The notes under the pieces: generated by a model | Told to the model about the DNA's origin: nothing | Databases searched by the model: none | What the model saw: the letters and a program-made list of their open reading frames with translations, nothing else | Program-made: the position numbers and the translations under genes | Assembly: GCA_905221615.1 (NCBI GenBank) | Contig: CAJNDT010006125.1 | Coordinates: forward strand, 243,501-307,500 | Reading direction: 5' to 3' | From: Symbiodinium sp. CCMP2592 | Taxonomy: Eukaryota; Sar; Dinophyceae; Suessiales; Symbiodiniaceae | Length of the DNA: 64,000 nucleotides | In this document: piece after piece, positions 54,715-64,000 of the stretch | Layout: each line of letters starts with the position of its first letter | Position numbering within the stretch: position 1 is the first letter of the stretch

Positions 54715-55203
54715 ATGGGCATTGCTGTTGCATTTCAGAGTTGGTTTGGAGCTGAGCTTGTCTGCGGGGGGTGTGCACGGTGTTGCTTTGACGAGTGGGT
54801 CTTTGGCACGGCTGTAGAAGCTACCATCAATACCAGGAGAGCTTTTCGGATAATGATGCCAGACCGTTATTGCAATTCTGATGGCGATGGCGTGAAGGAG
54901 GTGCGGGAACTCTCACAGGCTCCCATGATACCAAGACTTAGCAAGACCGGCAAAGCTGTTTTTCCAAAAGGGATCTCAAAAGCCGGATAGTCGAGTCCGG
55001 GTCGAGTGCCCGACACGCAGCATGATGAGCTAGTACATAGTCGAATTCCCGATAAGTCACAGTGCCGATACAGCCATATAGTGCAAGATACCATCCAAAA
55101 CTCCAGTCGAAGCAGCAAAAGCACCGCATGCGACCTAAGCTTGTCTGAAGACCCCGATGTTTTTTTCGTGGGGCCAGTTGTGAGGCAGCTCTGGTTGGGT
55201 TGA
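54715..55203 (+). pseudogene. 163-codon ORF interrupted by one in-frame TAG; EF-hand-like loop
   Basis: From the ATG at 54715 the frame codes 91 residues to a TAG at 54988-54990, then stays open in the same frame for 71 more codons to TGA at 55201-55203. Both halves look protein-like. The first has a Cys-rich segment (CGGCARCC) and NSDGDGVKEVRE, which fits an EF-hand calcium loop at positions 1, 3, 5, 6 and 12 but has Lys where a hydrophobic residue is usual at position 8. The second is Ser/Asp-rich and ends VFFVGPVVRQLWLG. It may be a gene broken by one stop, two exons, or chance; I favour a decayed gene. Confidence 0.45.
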
Positions 55204-55482
55204 TATCGGACAAAGTTGGGGCCTTGTTAGGATAGAGATTCCCTTTAAAGGGGTTTAGTTTAGAAAGCTTCTGGAGTCTCTAGTAGCAGTCCTTTTTGAT
55301 AGATAGGGTCTCAATATAGAGACCCTGCCTTAACGAATAGAATATCTCAAACCTTTGCCGGACTAGCCCCGACGGCCTGGGATGGATAGGCCTCAGAAAC
55401 TCCAGGAAGTTGGCGCTGCGGACCTCATCGGCAGATGCGATGCAGTCGATCCGGGAGACGACTTCGGCGCCTAGCCGGGATA

Positions 55483-55573
55483 CTTACCTTTGGTTAGTAT
55501 GGAATGGAGGAATGGGGTACAATTATAACTGCTATTACTACCATTCTTCCATTCCCGACTAACCAAGGGTAAG
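55483..55573. mobile_element. MITE-like family D, copy 4
   Basis: CTTACCTTTGGTTAGTATGG to GACTAACCAAGGGTAAG, 91 bp. Confidence 0.85.
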
Positions 55574-55676
55574 GACAGGGGGGGATTCTAGTCGTGCTAG
55601 GTTTTCGAACGTCGATCTCCCAGCCGTCAGCTTCGTGCTAGTGTTTGCCAGAGTTCCGAAGCCCTGAAAGACTTTC

Positions 55677-55784
55677 TGGGGGTTTCCGAAAATTGGGGGG
55701 GTGGAATTTAGTATAACATCGTGAATAGTAGGATCCTTACTATGAGACCCCACCATAAGGTACCCCTGATTTTCGCAAACTCCC
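55677..55784. mobile_element. MITE-like family A, copy 6
   Basis: GGGTTTCCGAAAATTGGGGG to GATTTTCGCAAACTCCC; diverged core. Confidence 0.8.
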
Positions 55785-56339
55785 ATATCCCTTGACCTTC
55801 AACCCTGCAGTCTGAAAGACCGCACCTAGGCCTGTCGGCTCCTGGACGAAGCAAAAGTTCAAGGTCCTTCTTGAGTTGTCCCGAAACCTTAAACCCTAGA
55901 CTTAACCCTGAACCTTCACAAGCTTTAGCTGTGTCCGAGTTGCCAGAGCGTAACAAGCTTTAACACCTTTTAGCTATGAGGCCACTCTCACCGGCCAACG
56001 ACTGGCAGATGTCGCTTCAGCTGCCGGGCGTGGCCGAAATGCCTTAGAGGCACCGATCTGGACATTTCAGGGTGCAGGGAAAGTGGCAGACTGCAAGCCC
56101 TAAGCTCAAGCCCTACACCACCTGAAGCCTTGAACGAAAAACTCTGAACTTACGCCCGATTCCCAAACTCTGGACATAAAGCCTGAATTGACGGCCATGC
56201 TGAGACACCAGCATTTGGACTTTTTTGGGCCCGGCAAAGGATAAGACAGAGCAGCGCGACTGCACTGACTAAGGTGACTTGAGGGCTTGGCTTAGGGTTT
56301 TTGAGCCAGAATCCCATGTAAGACTGAAAATGGTCGCAG

Positions 56340-56663
56340 AGGCATCTATTCAGCTGTCGTAGAAGTGCTGGAGGCTTCTAGGTCAACTGGCGATCGCGAA
56401 GACGCACCATGCTTTCATGATTGAAGCCGCTTCATGTCATGTTTCAGGCAATGGGGTTTGTGGTCCAAAAATTTCCGAGTTCACGTCGCTGATAGATCTC
56501 TGTGGCATCTAAATTGAGAAGCTTCCAGCGTCAACTGCTTGAACACCCCGTCTTCCGCGAGTTTTGGATTCAAATCTCGAGGGAGGGTTCGACCAAAAGC
56601 ACTTCATATCGGACTTTGAACCCGTAGAGGCGGTGCATGTGAAAGCTCCCTGCAATTGAATCA
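56340..56663 (+). CDS. Cluster of short exon-like blocks
   Basis: Protein-like pieces are at 56340-56430 (YSAVVEVLEASRSTGDREDA), 56455-56515 (after CATGTTTCAG; FRVHVADRSLWHLN) and 56553-56663 (DQKHFISDFEPVEAVHVKAP, TGA). They use different frames, so introns would be needed. No identity assigned. Confidence 0.27.
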
Positions 56664-56671
56664 CGACGGAG

Positions 56672-56893
56672 ATGATGGCACCGCATTGCGTGTGTAGATG
56701 TGAAGACTGCGCGATGAAGAAGAGTGCAGTAGCACGGGGACGTATTCACGTGTTTTCACGTCATCGGTATGTGCGCAACCAAGAAAATGAAGCACGTGCA
56801 TGTGTACACCTACATGTAGTTACGGTGCCTCACAGACGACTGGCAATCGTTGACCGTGTATGGCATCAGAAAAACCACGCGATCAGCATATAG
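56672..56893 (+). CDS. 73-aa Cys/His-rich ORF with ATG
   Basis: MMAPHCVCRCEDCAMKKSAV..., then HVFSRHRYVRNQENEARACV and a His-rich end. It starts 9 bp after the preceding block's stop. The HCVCRCEDC cluster might bind metal. Unrecognised. Confidence 0.32.
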   Translation: MMAPHCVCRCEDCAMKKSAVARGRIHVFSRHRYVRNQENEARACVHLHVVTVPHRRLAIVDRVWHQKNHAISI

Positions 56894-57121
56894 AATACGA
56901 TGTAAGATACTCCAAAACCCCGTTCAAGTTTTTAAGATCTCTAGATGAAGACACTATCAAAACCGGAAAACTACGACTCCTCTTAAGGCACCCTACTCTA
57001 ATTCCCCTTTTCTTAGAGGTCTTCAAGCAGGCCACCGCGGGAAGCTTCGCGGCCTACTCAGCAGGGTTCAGGGTTGGGTTTTTTGAACATATATCCTATC
57101 GTGATGATGATTATCATTATT

Positions 57122-57175
57122 ATTATTATATATATATATATGTATATATCTCTATATATATATATATATATATAT
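57122..57175. repeat. (TTA)/(TA)n tracts
   Basis: AT-rich run inside a 300-bp region; another (TA)n(TG)n lies at 57403-57436. Confidence 0.88.
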
Positions 57176-57402
57176 ACCTCTTTTTTTCTGCGATGTATGT
57201 TATACTATGGGGTTTAGGGGTTCGGGGTTGGACGTTCAGGTTGTAGTGTCTTGTGTTGATCGGTTAATGGGCTTAAGGATTTCAGGTGAAAATCCTAAGC
57301 ATTGAGATCCCTGAGCACAGTACTAGGGTTTAAGGCTGAAGGGATGCAAGAACATGTAGAATTATAAAGGTAAATACAAGTACCGATGTACATTAGAAGA
57401 TC

Positions 57403-57435
<33 letters not shown>

Positions 57436-57689
57436 ATAAACATATAGTCATGTATATGTGTGTAAGCACTTGCATGTAGATATAAAGGTGCATGTATACA
57501 TATACATATGTTAGGACAAAAGGATAAGTGCACAAGCATGTATAGGTCTTCAGGCCTCTCTTTCATCACGCCCATCTCCGGCTGGAGGTCGAGATGTTTC
57601 TGGGACAGCGCTACACCCTCCAGACCGTCGAGGATGCAGCCGGCAAACTGTCGTAGCAGTCGCAGTAGCAGTAGTATCATGTTAGCGGT

Positions 57690-57690
57690 A

Positions 57691-57722
<32 letters not shown>

Positions 57723-57723
57723 C

Positions 57724-57755
<32 letters not shown>

Positions 57756-57810
57756 AGTAGTAGTAGCAGTAGTGGTGGTAGTAGTAGTAGTAGTAGCAGT
57801 AGAAACTGTT
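57690..57810 (+). repeat. (AGT)n with GGT/AGC variants
   Basis: About 38 triplets. Confidence 0.92.
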
Positions 57811-57957
57811 GTTGTTGTTGGTACAGACAAAAACAGCAGCCCGTACTTGTTGTTAATTAGAAGCAGTTGGGAATGCTTCCGGCGACAGCATAGGGTGCCT
57901 GTAGAGTTTTGGGAAGTTCAAGCCATGCCTGCCTCATGATAGAAATGCGGTGTAGGC

Positions 57958-58146
57958 TGGGTGGTTGTTGTAACAGGGGGGGGGGTTAAGACAACAGACG
58001 GGGCTCCATTTTTTGCCTCTACTACAGGGGGTACAGACAAAGGCACTAGCGAAATCAGGACTTTGTCTCTACCCCCTGTAGTAGAGGCAAAAACTGGAGC
58101 CCCGTTTGTTGTTTTGACCACCCCCCCCTTTACAACAACCGCCCAC
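57958..58146. mobile_element. Foldback element with ~80-bp arms
   Basis: Left arm (GGTTGTTGTAACAGGGGGG, GACGGGGCTCC, GCCTCTACTACAGGGGGTA) is repeated inverted on the right around a ~25-nt loop. Related single arms are at 57815-57860 and 58740-58880. Confidence 0.8.
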
Positions 58147-58339
58147 ATTACACCACATTTCTACCACAGGTATAAGAATCTGCGATATCCAGAAGGGGTT
58201 CTGATGGGTGTTGGAAGGGCTTGTCTGGAATTTTGAGGGGTTTGCATTGGATACCCGTACACTCAAAACTATAGTTACCAGTTACTATACAGTAGTTTGT
58301 ACAGGCCTCGCAAATGCATATTCTGCACAGCAGAGAACT

Positions 58340-58712
58340 GAAATACACACCAAATCCATTGAAAATACACACCAAAATCATTGAACTACACACCAAATGC
58401 ACTGAAATACACACCAAATCCATTGAAATACACACCAAATCCACCGAAATACACATTAAATCCACTGAAACACACGCGAAATCCACTGAAATACACACGA
58501 AATCCATTGAAATACACACGAAATCCATTGAAATACACACGAAATCGACTGAAATACAAACGAAATCCACTGAACTACACACGAAATCCACTGAAATACA
58601 CACGAAATCCACTGAAATACACACGAAATCCACTGAAATACACACGAAATCCATTGAAATACACACGAAATCCACTGAAATACAGACGAAATCCACTGAA
58701 AATACACACCAA
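58340..58712 (+). repeat. 21-bp minisatellite, ~17 units
   Basis: Unit CCACTGAAATACACACGAAA plus T, varying at one or two sites (CCATT for CCACT, ACCAAAT for ACGAAAT). Since 21 is a multiple of 3 several frames stay open; one would give the 7-residue repeat TEIHTKS. Not a supported gene. Confidence 0.9.
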
Positions 58713-58739
58713 ACAGTATACATCACAGGCATCCACAGG

Positions 58740-58880
58740 CGATGTGTTGTTGTTGTTGTTGTTGGGGGGGGGGGGGGGGTAAAACAACATGAGGGGGCTC
58801 CTGTTTTTGTCTCTACCTAATGTACAGACAAAAAGCACAGATATGGGTTGACGGGGCTGCAGTTTTTGTTTGTACCTTGT
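58740..58880. repeat. Decayed relative of the foldback element
   Basis: (GTT)n, a 16-G tract, GGGGGCTCCTGTTTTTGTCTC and a second GACGGGGCTGCAGTTTTTG in order, without a clean hairpin. Confidence 0.65.
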
Positions 58881-59230
58881 TGTTGTTGTTGTTGCTGCTT
58901 GTGGTTGTTGGTGGTGGTGGAGGCGGAGGTGGTGGTGGTGTCGTTGGCGTTGGTGTTGTTGGTGTTGTTGGTGTTGTTGGTGTTGTTGGTGTTGTTGTTG
59001 GTGGTGGTGGTGGTGCTGGTGCTGGTCTTGCTGGTCTTGCTGGTCTTGCTGGTCTTGCTGGTCTTGCTAGTGCTGTTGGTGCTGTTGTGTGTTGTTGGTG
59101 TTCGTGTTGGCGTTGTTGGTGTTCGTGTTCGTGGTGGTGATGGCGGTGGTGTCGTTGTTGGTGGTGGTGTTGTTGTTGGGTGTGGTGGCGTTGTTGGCGG
59201 TGGTTTTGTCGATGGTGCTGTTGTTGTGCT
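58880..59230 (+). repeat. GTT/GGT compound repeat with a 9-mer subrepeat
   Basis: GTTGTTGGT units; CTTGCTGGT is repeated five times at about 59024-59068. Confidence 0.88.
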
Positions 59231-59529
59231 GGTTGCTGGTGTAGGTGTACAGTGGTGTAAGATGGTGTAGGTGTCGTAACTGTTATTGCGGTAGTAGAAA
59301 TTAACTGTAGATGTAGCTGTAGATGTTGTTTTTGCAGATGTTGTTGTTGTGGTGTACCCTGGCAGGATAGCAGTATGGCAGTATAGTCGCATAGTTGGCA
59401 GTGTAGCTATCGACATAGCATGGCCATAATGTAGCGGTACAGTCGTGTAGTATTTGAGCAAGCCTCCGGATATCAGTTGCACGTGTACCTCCGTTTAAGG
59501 TGTAGGGTCGAGGATGGGCTTGGGGCTTA

Positions 59530-59700
59530 AACTGTTTGATGTCCTTGATGCTTGTGAATCCGATGATCCCGGCGATGGTGATGAGGAGGATGATGTTGAT
59601 TGGTCTGGTGAGTGTTGATCAGGATGATGATGACGATGATGGTGATGATGATGATGCTGAAGACGATGCTGATGATGATGATGACGATGATGACTGTGGG
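59530..59700 (+). repeat. GATGAT-rich degenerate repeat
   Basis: Acidic or His-rich open frames here are composition artefacts. Confidence 0.8.
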
Positions 59701-59809
59701 ATAGCTGGTGCCGCAATCGCGACGACACGACCATAAAAGACGGTCAAGTGCCAGTGAGGCCTGAGACCCCCAACCTCAAGCTAAATGCGGGGCCCTTCCC
59801 TACACCTAC

Positions 59810-60151
59810 TTGAGTCGTAAAGACTCAACCTTAAGCCGTTTGAGGACGCCCGGCACACTGCCTTCCTTGCTTTGTCCGGCTTCACCGCAGTTCTCGTCCT
59901 TCTTGCCAGGGGCCCATGAAACGAAACCCAGGACTCCGAATTTGATGTTTAGGCTGCAAGGGCTCATTAGGGGTCTCAGGTTTTCAGTGTTGGAATTTTA
60001 TCGTTTGCAGGGTGTAGTATTCAGGGAGTTGGTGAAGTGTTGCATTGAAAGCCGTGTGTTGTGGATGAGATGGCATTTCAATACGCAGAAGCTCTGGATT
60101 CCGCGTAACACATGGTTCGATGGCGAAGAATTATGTCAAGATCCGTTTTAG
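59810..60151 (+). CDS. 113-codon ORF, low support
   Basis: No ATG start; passes through telomere-like GTTTAGG text, then reads ESRVLWMRWHFNTQKLWIPR and ends ELCQDPF. Only the last third looks protein-like. Confidence 0.25.
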   Translation: MSRKDSTLSRLRTPGTLPSLLCPASPQFSSFLPGAHETKPRTPNLMFRLQGLIRGLRFSVLEFYRLQGVVFRELVKCCIESRVLWMRWHFNTQKLWIPRNTWFDGEELCQDPF

Positions 60152-60332
60152 CCCTGAACTATTACGACTGCCAAAGCTTATTCTAACTACCAAGACCCCT
60201 GTATTATGTCTCCAGAACCTCGTCATTCCTCCTTTTTTTCTTCGGTTGCTTCGACGTGCGGTCAAAGTTTTTTCTTCAGGTTTAGGGCTTGTTGAGGTTT
60301 TGAAACAGTATGAACCATATGTAAGAAGCATG

Positions 60333-60766
60333 TGGAGTTGAAGGTTATTCAATTCAGAGGAAGGTGCGAATTTCAGGTCTCGATTCTCAACACCCGAGCC
60401 CTGAGCTACTGGCATGTTTGTGCATTTACAACGTTATTCAGGAGGTTGTTGCTGTTTCGTGTGGTGTGTGCACCCAGCGGCTTTTACCAGGGCTTCCATG
60501 CTTGCTTCAACGCAACATATTGCCAAGTGCAAAGACGCAGACATGTAGGCAGCAAGCTCTGCGGAAACACGCAAGGTACTTGTAACATAACTTTAGGGAA
60601 GCCCAGCATTTTTCACACGGGCCTTTCACAGAGTGGCGCCAAACTGAGCCAGGTTCTAAATGCAACATTCAGTCACAGCCCAGAAGCCCAGTCTTCAAGC
60701 CCCGGCAGCCGAGCGCCCTTACCGTCGTTGGTTAGTAGGGAATGGAGGAATGGGATACCATTATGA
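60333..60766 (+). CDS. 144-codon ORF with three N-glycosylation sequons, ending in a MITE
   Basis: One of the longest frames outside the clear genes. A hydrophobic stretch (LSYWHVCAFTTLFRRLLLFR) is followed by NATY, NITL and NATF, which fit Asn-x-Ser/Thr sites, so a secreted or membrane protein is possible. From 60717 the frame runs into the family-D element, which supplies the final codons. No ATG at its start. Confidence 0.35.
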
Positions 60767-60876
60767 TTACTATTACTACCATATTACTACCAAATTATTT
60801 CCATATTACTATCATATTACTACCATTATAATTTCTATTACTACCATTCTTCCATTCCCTACTAACCAGCGGTAAG
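60717..60876. mobile_element. MITE-like family D, copy 5 with expanded ATTACTACC core
   Basis: Normal arms; the centre carries ~70 extra bases of ATTACTACC-like repeats. Confidence 0.85.
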
Positions 60877-61215
60877 CCAACAGGTGAACCCCGGGACGAT
60901 CGTCTACGCCCGGAGGTCCAAGGCGACCTACCCGAGTGCATCGCCCTCCTGTGCCTCATGGCTCCTCGGTGCGAGGGTACCCGTCGGTGTACGGTTTAGG
61001 GAGTTGGGTTTAGGGTTTTAGGGCTTTAGGGTTTTAGGGTAGAGAGGGCTTCGGGAGTTGGGGAGTGATCTGCATTTCAAGAGTTTCACGATTTCTAGGA
61101 ATTTCTAGTTTAAGGTTTCAGCCCGGACTTTACCTGGTGAAGTGACTCAAAGTGCCGGAGCTCTGAATGCTTTAGCACTCTACCGCAAGCGTGACCCTTA
61201 CCTCACAAAGAATTT

Positions 61216-61316
61216 GGGGAGTTTCCGAAATTAGGGGTACCTTGTTTTGGGTCCTTATAGTAAGGATCCTACTTTTTAGGGTACGATATTGGGGTCCCCT
61301 CTTTTCGGAAACTTTC
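61216..61316. mobile_element. MITE-like family A, copy 7
   Basis: GGGAGTTTCCGAAATTAGGGG to CTCTTTTCGGAAACTTT. Confidence 0.85.
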
Positions 61317-61970
61317 ATTTTAGACTTTGCAAAGCCCGCGAGCCAAGGAATCCCAGAGCTTTCTTTCCCAAATCTAAACTTCTAAACTCCACAAGCCCTG
61401 AACGAGCACCGGCACCCAATCTCAGCCCCGAAAAGCTTCAAAAACTCCCCGACCCTGAATCCCAGATCCACAGCCTGAAGCCCAAAACCTCAAGTTTTCG
61501 TCAGTCCCCAAACCCTACGTCCAGCCCTAGAGACAGACCCCCAACACTTTTCAAATGTGGAGGCAGCAAAGAGCCAAGAAAGCCTCAAGTCGAAAGAGGC
61601 AAAGAAAGCCTCAAATCGGAGCAGCCAAATTCGTCTCCCAAAGATCCTGACCCATGAGGTTTTGCAGCTTTTGTGCCCTGTCTTTCGGGCTCCTCTTTGC
61701 CGGAGGGCTGCTTGTAGTGGCACGCGGCCGAGTCTTCTGCAGTTTCGGAGCAAGTTCAGGTACAGTACTGAAGGGTTTAGGAAAGTTTAGGACGTTTTTG
61801 TTGGAGGGGCGGGCTGGCCCAGGAAGATGTAAGGTTGAGGGATTGAGGTTCAAAGATCTAGGGAGAAAAGTTTAGGGACCCTCCTGGTTTGACGGCTTCG
61901 TGATTAGAGGGCGTGCCATTCAACTCCAGGCCCGCAACAGCTGAAGAATTAGCAACTAGTATCACGATTC

Positions 61971-62058
61971 CTTACCTGGACCCCAAAAGTATGTAGAATA
62001 ATAGCCTTTTGAAGGTATTGGGCCATTTTTTTACCTACTGGGGGCGTGTTAGGTAGGG
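61971..62058. repeat. Dispersed repeat family J, copy 2
   Basis: CTTACCTGGACCCCAAAAGT to TTAGGTAGGGCT. Confidence 0.75.
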
Positions 62059-62124
62059 CTCCTCAGTACAGTCCAACCCCAACCCCCTCGTCAGGCCCAT
62101 GCACGTTAAACCCGGAACCCAAAA

Positions 62125-62226
62125 GGGAGTTTCCGAAAATTAGGGGGTAGCTTATTTTGGGGTCCTTATAATAAAAATCCTACTATTTAGGGTACTATAT
62201 TTTTTGGTCCCTATTTTCGGAAACTG
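62125..62226. mobile_element. MITE-like family A, copy 8
   Basis: GGGAGTTTCCGAAAATTAGG to CCTATTTTCGGAAACT, same orientation as copy 7. Confidence 0.85.
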
Positions 62227-62757
62227 GCAAAAGGCCTGAGCAATGAAACACGGTTTAGAGTTGTTTAGCGTTTCGGGCCAAGTTGTTAAGCAACAAAATC
62301 AATAAAAGTGTGCCCCAGAGCTCCGGAAGTAGCCGAAGTCCAAAGCAAGTACTCAGCGCTTTTTTAGGACGTACGATTACGAGTTCAGGGCCAACCAGAA
62401 CTGAACCTCCGTGTGCTCAGAGACTCAGGCGATAAATCACGCAAAGCTTGATGGGAAGAAACGGCGAGCCAACGCCTGATATGTGGGCCTTCAGAATTTG
62501 AACAGGGTTGCGGTGAAAGACTCGAGCTTTCTGGGAAATAATTTCCCTTCACACGACCTGTCAGCTCTTCAGGAGACCTGAAGCTATACATCCTGAAGAC
62601 CCAGAAAGGCGCTGGAACAAGTAGAAGTACTCGACCTCAATTTCCAAAGTTATAGAACTATGGGGTTATAATAGTACATGTAGTTCTTTCATAAAAACAA
62701 TTACGGTACAGGACTATAATAGGAACTCTCAACACCCGACTCTTCTTATTCGAGCGC

Positions 62758-62868
62758 CTACGTTACTTCCCGAATCAGGCCGTTCCCATGTCGGAGTTGT
62801 GCCATTTCTGGCGGTACGACTTGCTGACCCATGGGGGCATCGCTGACTACTATCAGCCGGGAGCCCCT
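62758..62868 (-). CDS. Terminal exon-like block
   Basis: After CCCACACACAG on the minus strand the frame reads GSRLIVVSDAPMGQQVVPPE then MAQLRHGNGLIREVT and TAG. Reasonable codon bias; unknown protein. Confidence 0.33.
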   Translation of the reverse strand, partial: RGSRLIVVSDAPMGQQVVPPEMAQLRHGNGLIREVT

Positions 62869-63591
62869 GTGTGTGGGTTCTGGAGTTAGTTCAGGGTTTA
62901 GGCTTCCTGGCCCGGGCTGCTGGACAACGAGGCCTGCTGCAAAAAGGCTTCCTGGCCCATAGTAAAGCTCAGGTGGTTTGGGTTTTTGGATCAATGAGAC
63001 CTCTCGGTTGTTTCGGGCGGGATTCAGACCAGGCCCTAAACCGTAAACCCTGAACCCCGAACCCTAAACCCTAAACCCTAGGCAGGAGAACGTAGGCTTC
63101 AGAGATGGGGATTTCTCGCAGAAGTTCAGCTCTCTCTGGTTGCGGGGCTCCCGCACAAGCCCTCTTTGAAGGACTCGCTCAAGTATGCCCGGCAACATTT
63201 TCACAATGAAGCCGAACGCCCGATTCCCGACTGGGACATTGACTCGCCCTTTCAGACCGCAAGAAGTACAAGTAGTCCTTAGATAGCAATGCCAGCATAC
63301 ACAGGTAATCAACGTATAACCTTCATCTAGATCTACACCTAAACCTAATCTCATTTCAAGTATCATAGAAATAATATGCCAACTAACATGAGTAAGAAGG
63401 CGTACCCTGTGAATTTTTTCTGCCACCAAGAGACCCTCCGGCAAACCCCACTGATAGGAGGACTGTTAAAAGCGTTTAAACTCGAACTCCATATTAGACA
63501 CAGGTGATATCGTGATGTTAGTCGGTCCGTGAATCTTTACGCGCGCCCTAAATGCCCAACCCCCTTTTGAAAGACTCCAGCTCCTTCAAAT

Positions 63592-63692
63592 GGGAGTTTC
63601 CGAAAATAGGGGGACCCTAATATAGTACCCTAAATAGTTGGATTGTTATTATAAGGACCCAAAATGCGGTACCCCTATTTTCGGAAACCCCC
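63592..63692. mobile_element. MITE-like family A, copy 9
   Basis: GGGAGTTTCCGAAAATAGGG to CTATTTTCGGAAACCCCC, inverted relative to copy 8. Confidence 0.85.
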
Positions 63693-64000
63693 AAATGTCT
63701 GCAAACGCAGGCAACTCGGTCTCTACAATGAAGCAGACCCAGCGCAGAACATCGCACCCCGGCTCCTGCATTGATGTGACAGCTTCGTTTAAACCCGGCT
63801 GCCACATTGGCACGATTTGGAAGTAAGATAGACTTTTTCAGGGTTCAGACGTGTTTGGTGAAACTTCGATTTGCTGCAGGCTTTTGTTTCATGCACCCAA
63901 CAGCCAGACAAGCGTCACTTACATCCTTCAAGCTTTTACTTCTAAGACTTTAAGATCTTTGATCCTTCAGTGCTTCGCAGATACCTCACCCCTGTGTCTG

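Larger units (their letters stand above)
60877..64000. other. Repeat-rich right end
   Basis: Three family-A copies, one family-J copy, many heptads (CCCTAAACCC at 63060-63080) and one minus-strand exon candidate (62758-62868). A 122-codon frame at 61289-61657 is Pro/Ser/Lys-rich and heptad-derived; not called. Confidence 0.5.

Noticed and set aside
58340..58712. CRISPR array
   Set aside because: The 21-bp units are contiguous with no spacers, and the genome is eukaryotic.
58148..59482. ORFs of 83-221 codons rich in Thr, Asn, Val or Cys
   Set aside because: Products of the 21-bp minisatellite and GTT/GGT repeats.

Overview
This window reads as nuclear DNA of a dinoflagellate. The most specific evidence is a 22-nt stretch at 32741-32762 whose last 16 bases are identical to the end of the dinoflagellate spliced leader (DinoSL). 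A second, decayed spliced-leader tail follows it directly, and then a long open frame. Supporting evidence is the plant/alveolate-type telomere heptad TTTAGGG, both as arrays and as hundreds of scattered single degenerate copies, together with very abundant microsatellites and a LINE-type reverse transcriptase of eukaryotic style. No bacterial gene organisation (operons, Shine-Dalgarno spacing, dense long ORFs) is present.

The strongest genes are at the right. A non-LTR retrotransposon fills 49.86-53.15 kb: a ~790-residue reverse transcriptase with three C2H2-like fingers at its C-terminus, then a separate ~200-residue ORF, a (GA)n tail, and a 12-bp direct repeat on both sides that looks like a target-site duplication. 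At 32.74-33.54 kb an apparently intronless gene follows the DinoSL relics, as expected for a reverse-transcribed and reinserted mRNA. The other protein-like material is short (30-150 codons), often bounded by plausible AG/GT sites and sometimes rich in G/C at the third codon position. These look like exons of intron-rich genes or decayed fragments. The better ones are at 4.1-4.8, 7.8-8.4, 9.5-10.7, 16.3-17.0, 19.4-19.8, 22.5-24.0, 29.56-29.71, 40.9-42.5, 45.0 and 54.7-55.2 kb. They were found by eye, so most are held at low confidence.

The rest is repeat-dominated. At least a dozen families of ~75-115 bp inverted-terminal-repeat elements (MITE-like, no transposase seen) are spread through the window. 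One case, C inside B at 39.3 kb, is a clear nested insertion at a TA dinucleotide. Larger structures are a 1.5-kb degenerate telomere-type array (12.33-13.87 kb), a 65-bp GC-rich minisatellite of ~24 units (37.2-38.76 kb), alternating inverted repeats of a GGATCCGTTT unit (5.08-5.41 kb), a 21-bp minisatellite (58.34-58.71 kb), a foldback at 58 kb, and long (ACT)n, (GGT)n, (CA)n and (TA)n tracts.

No rRNA, tRNA, CRISPR, origin or complete conserved housekeeping gene was recognised. The picture is one of slow accumulation: mRNA-derived retrogenes, one LINE, many small DNA elements landing in and next to coding pieces, and telomere-like and microsatellite sequence filling the spaces.
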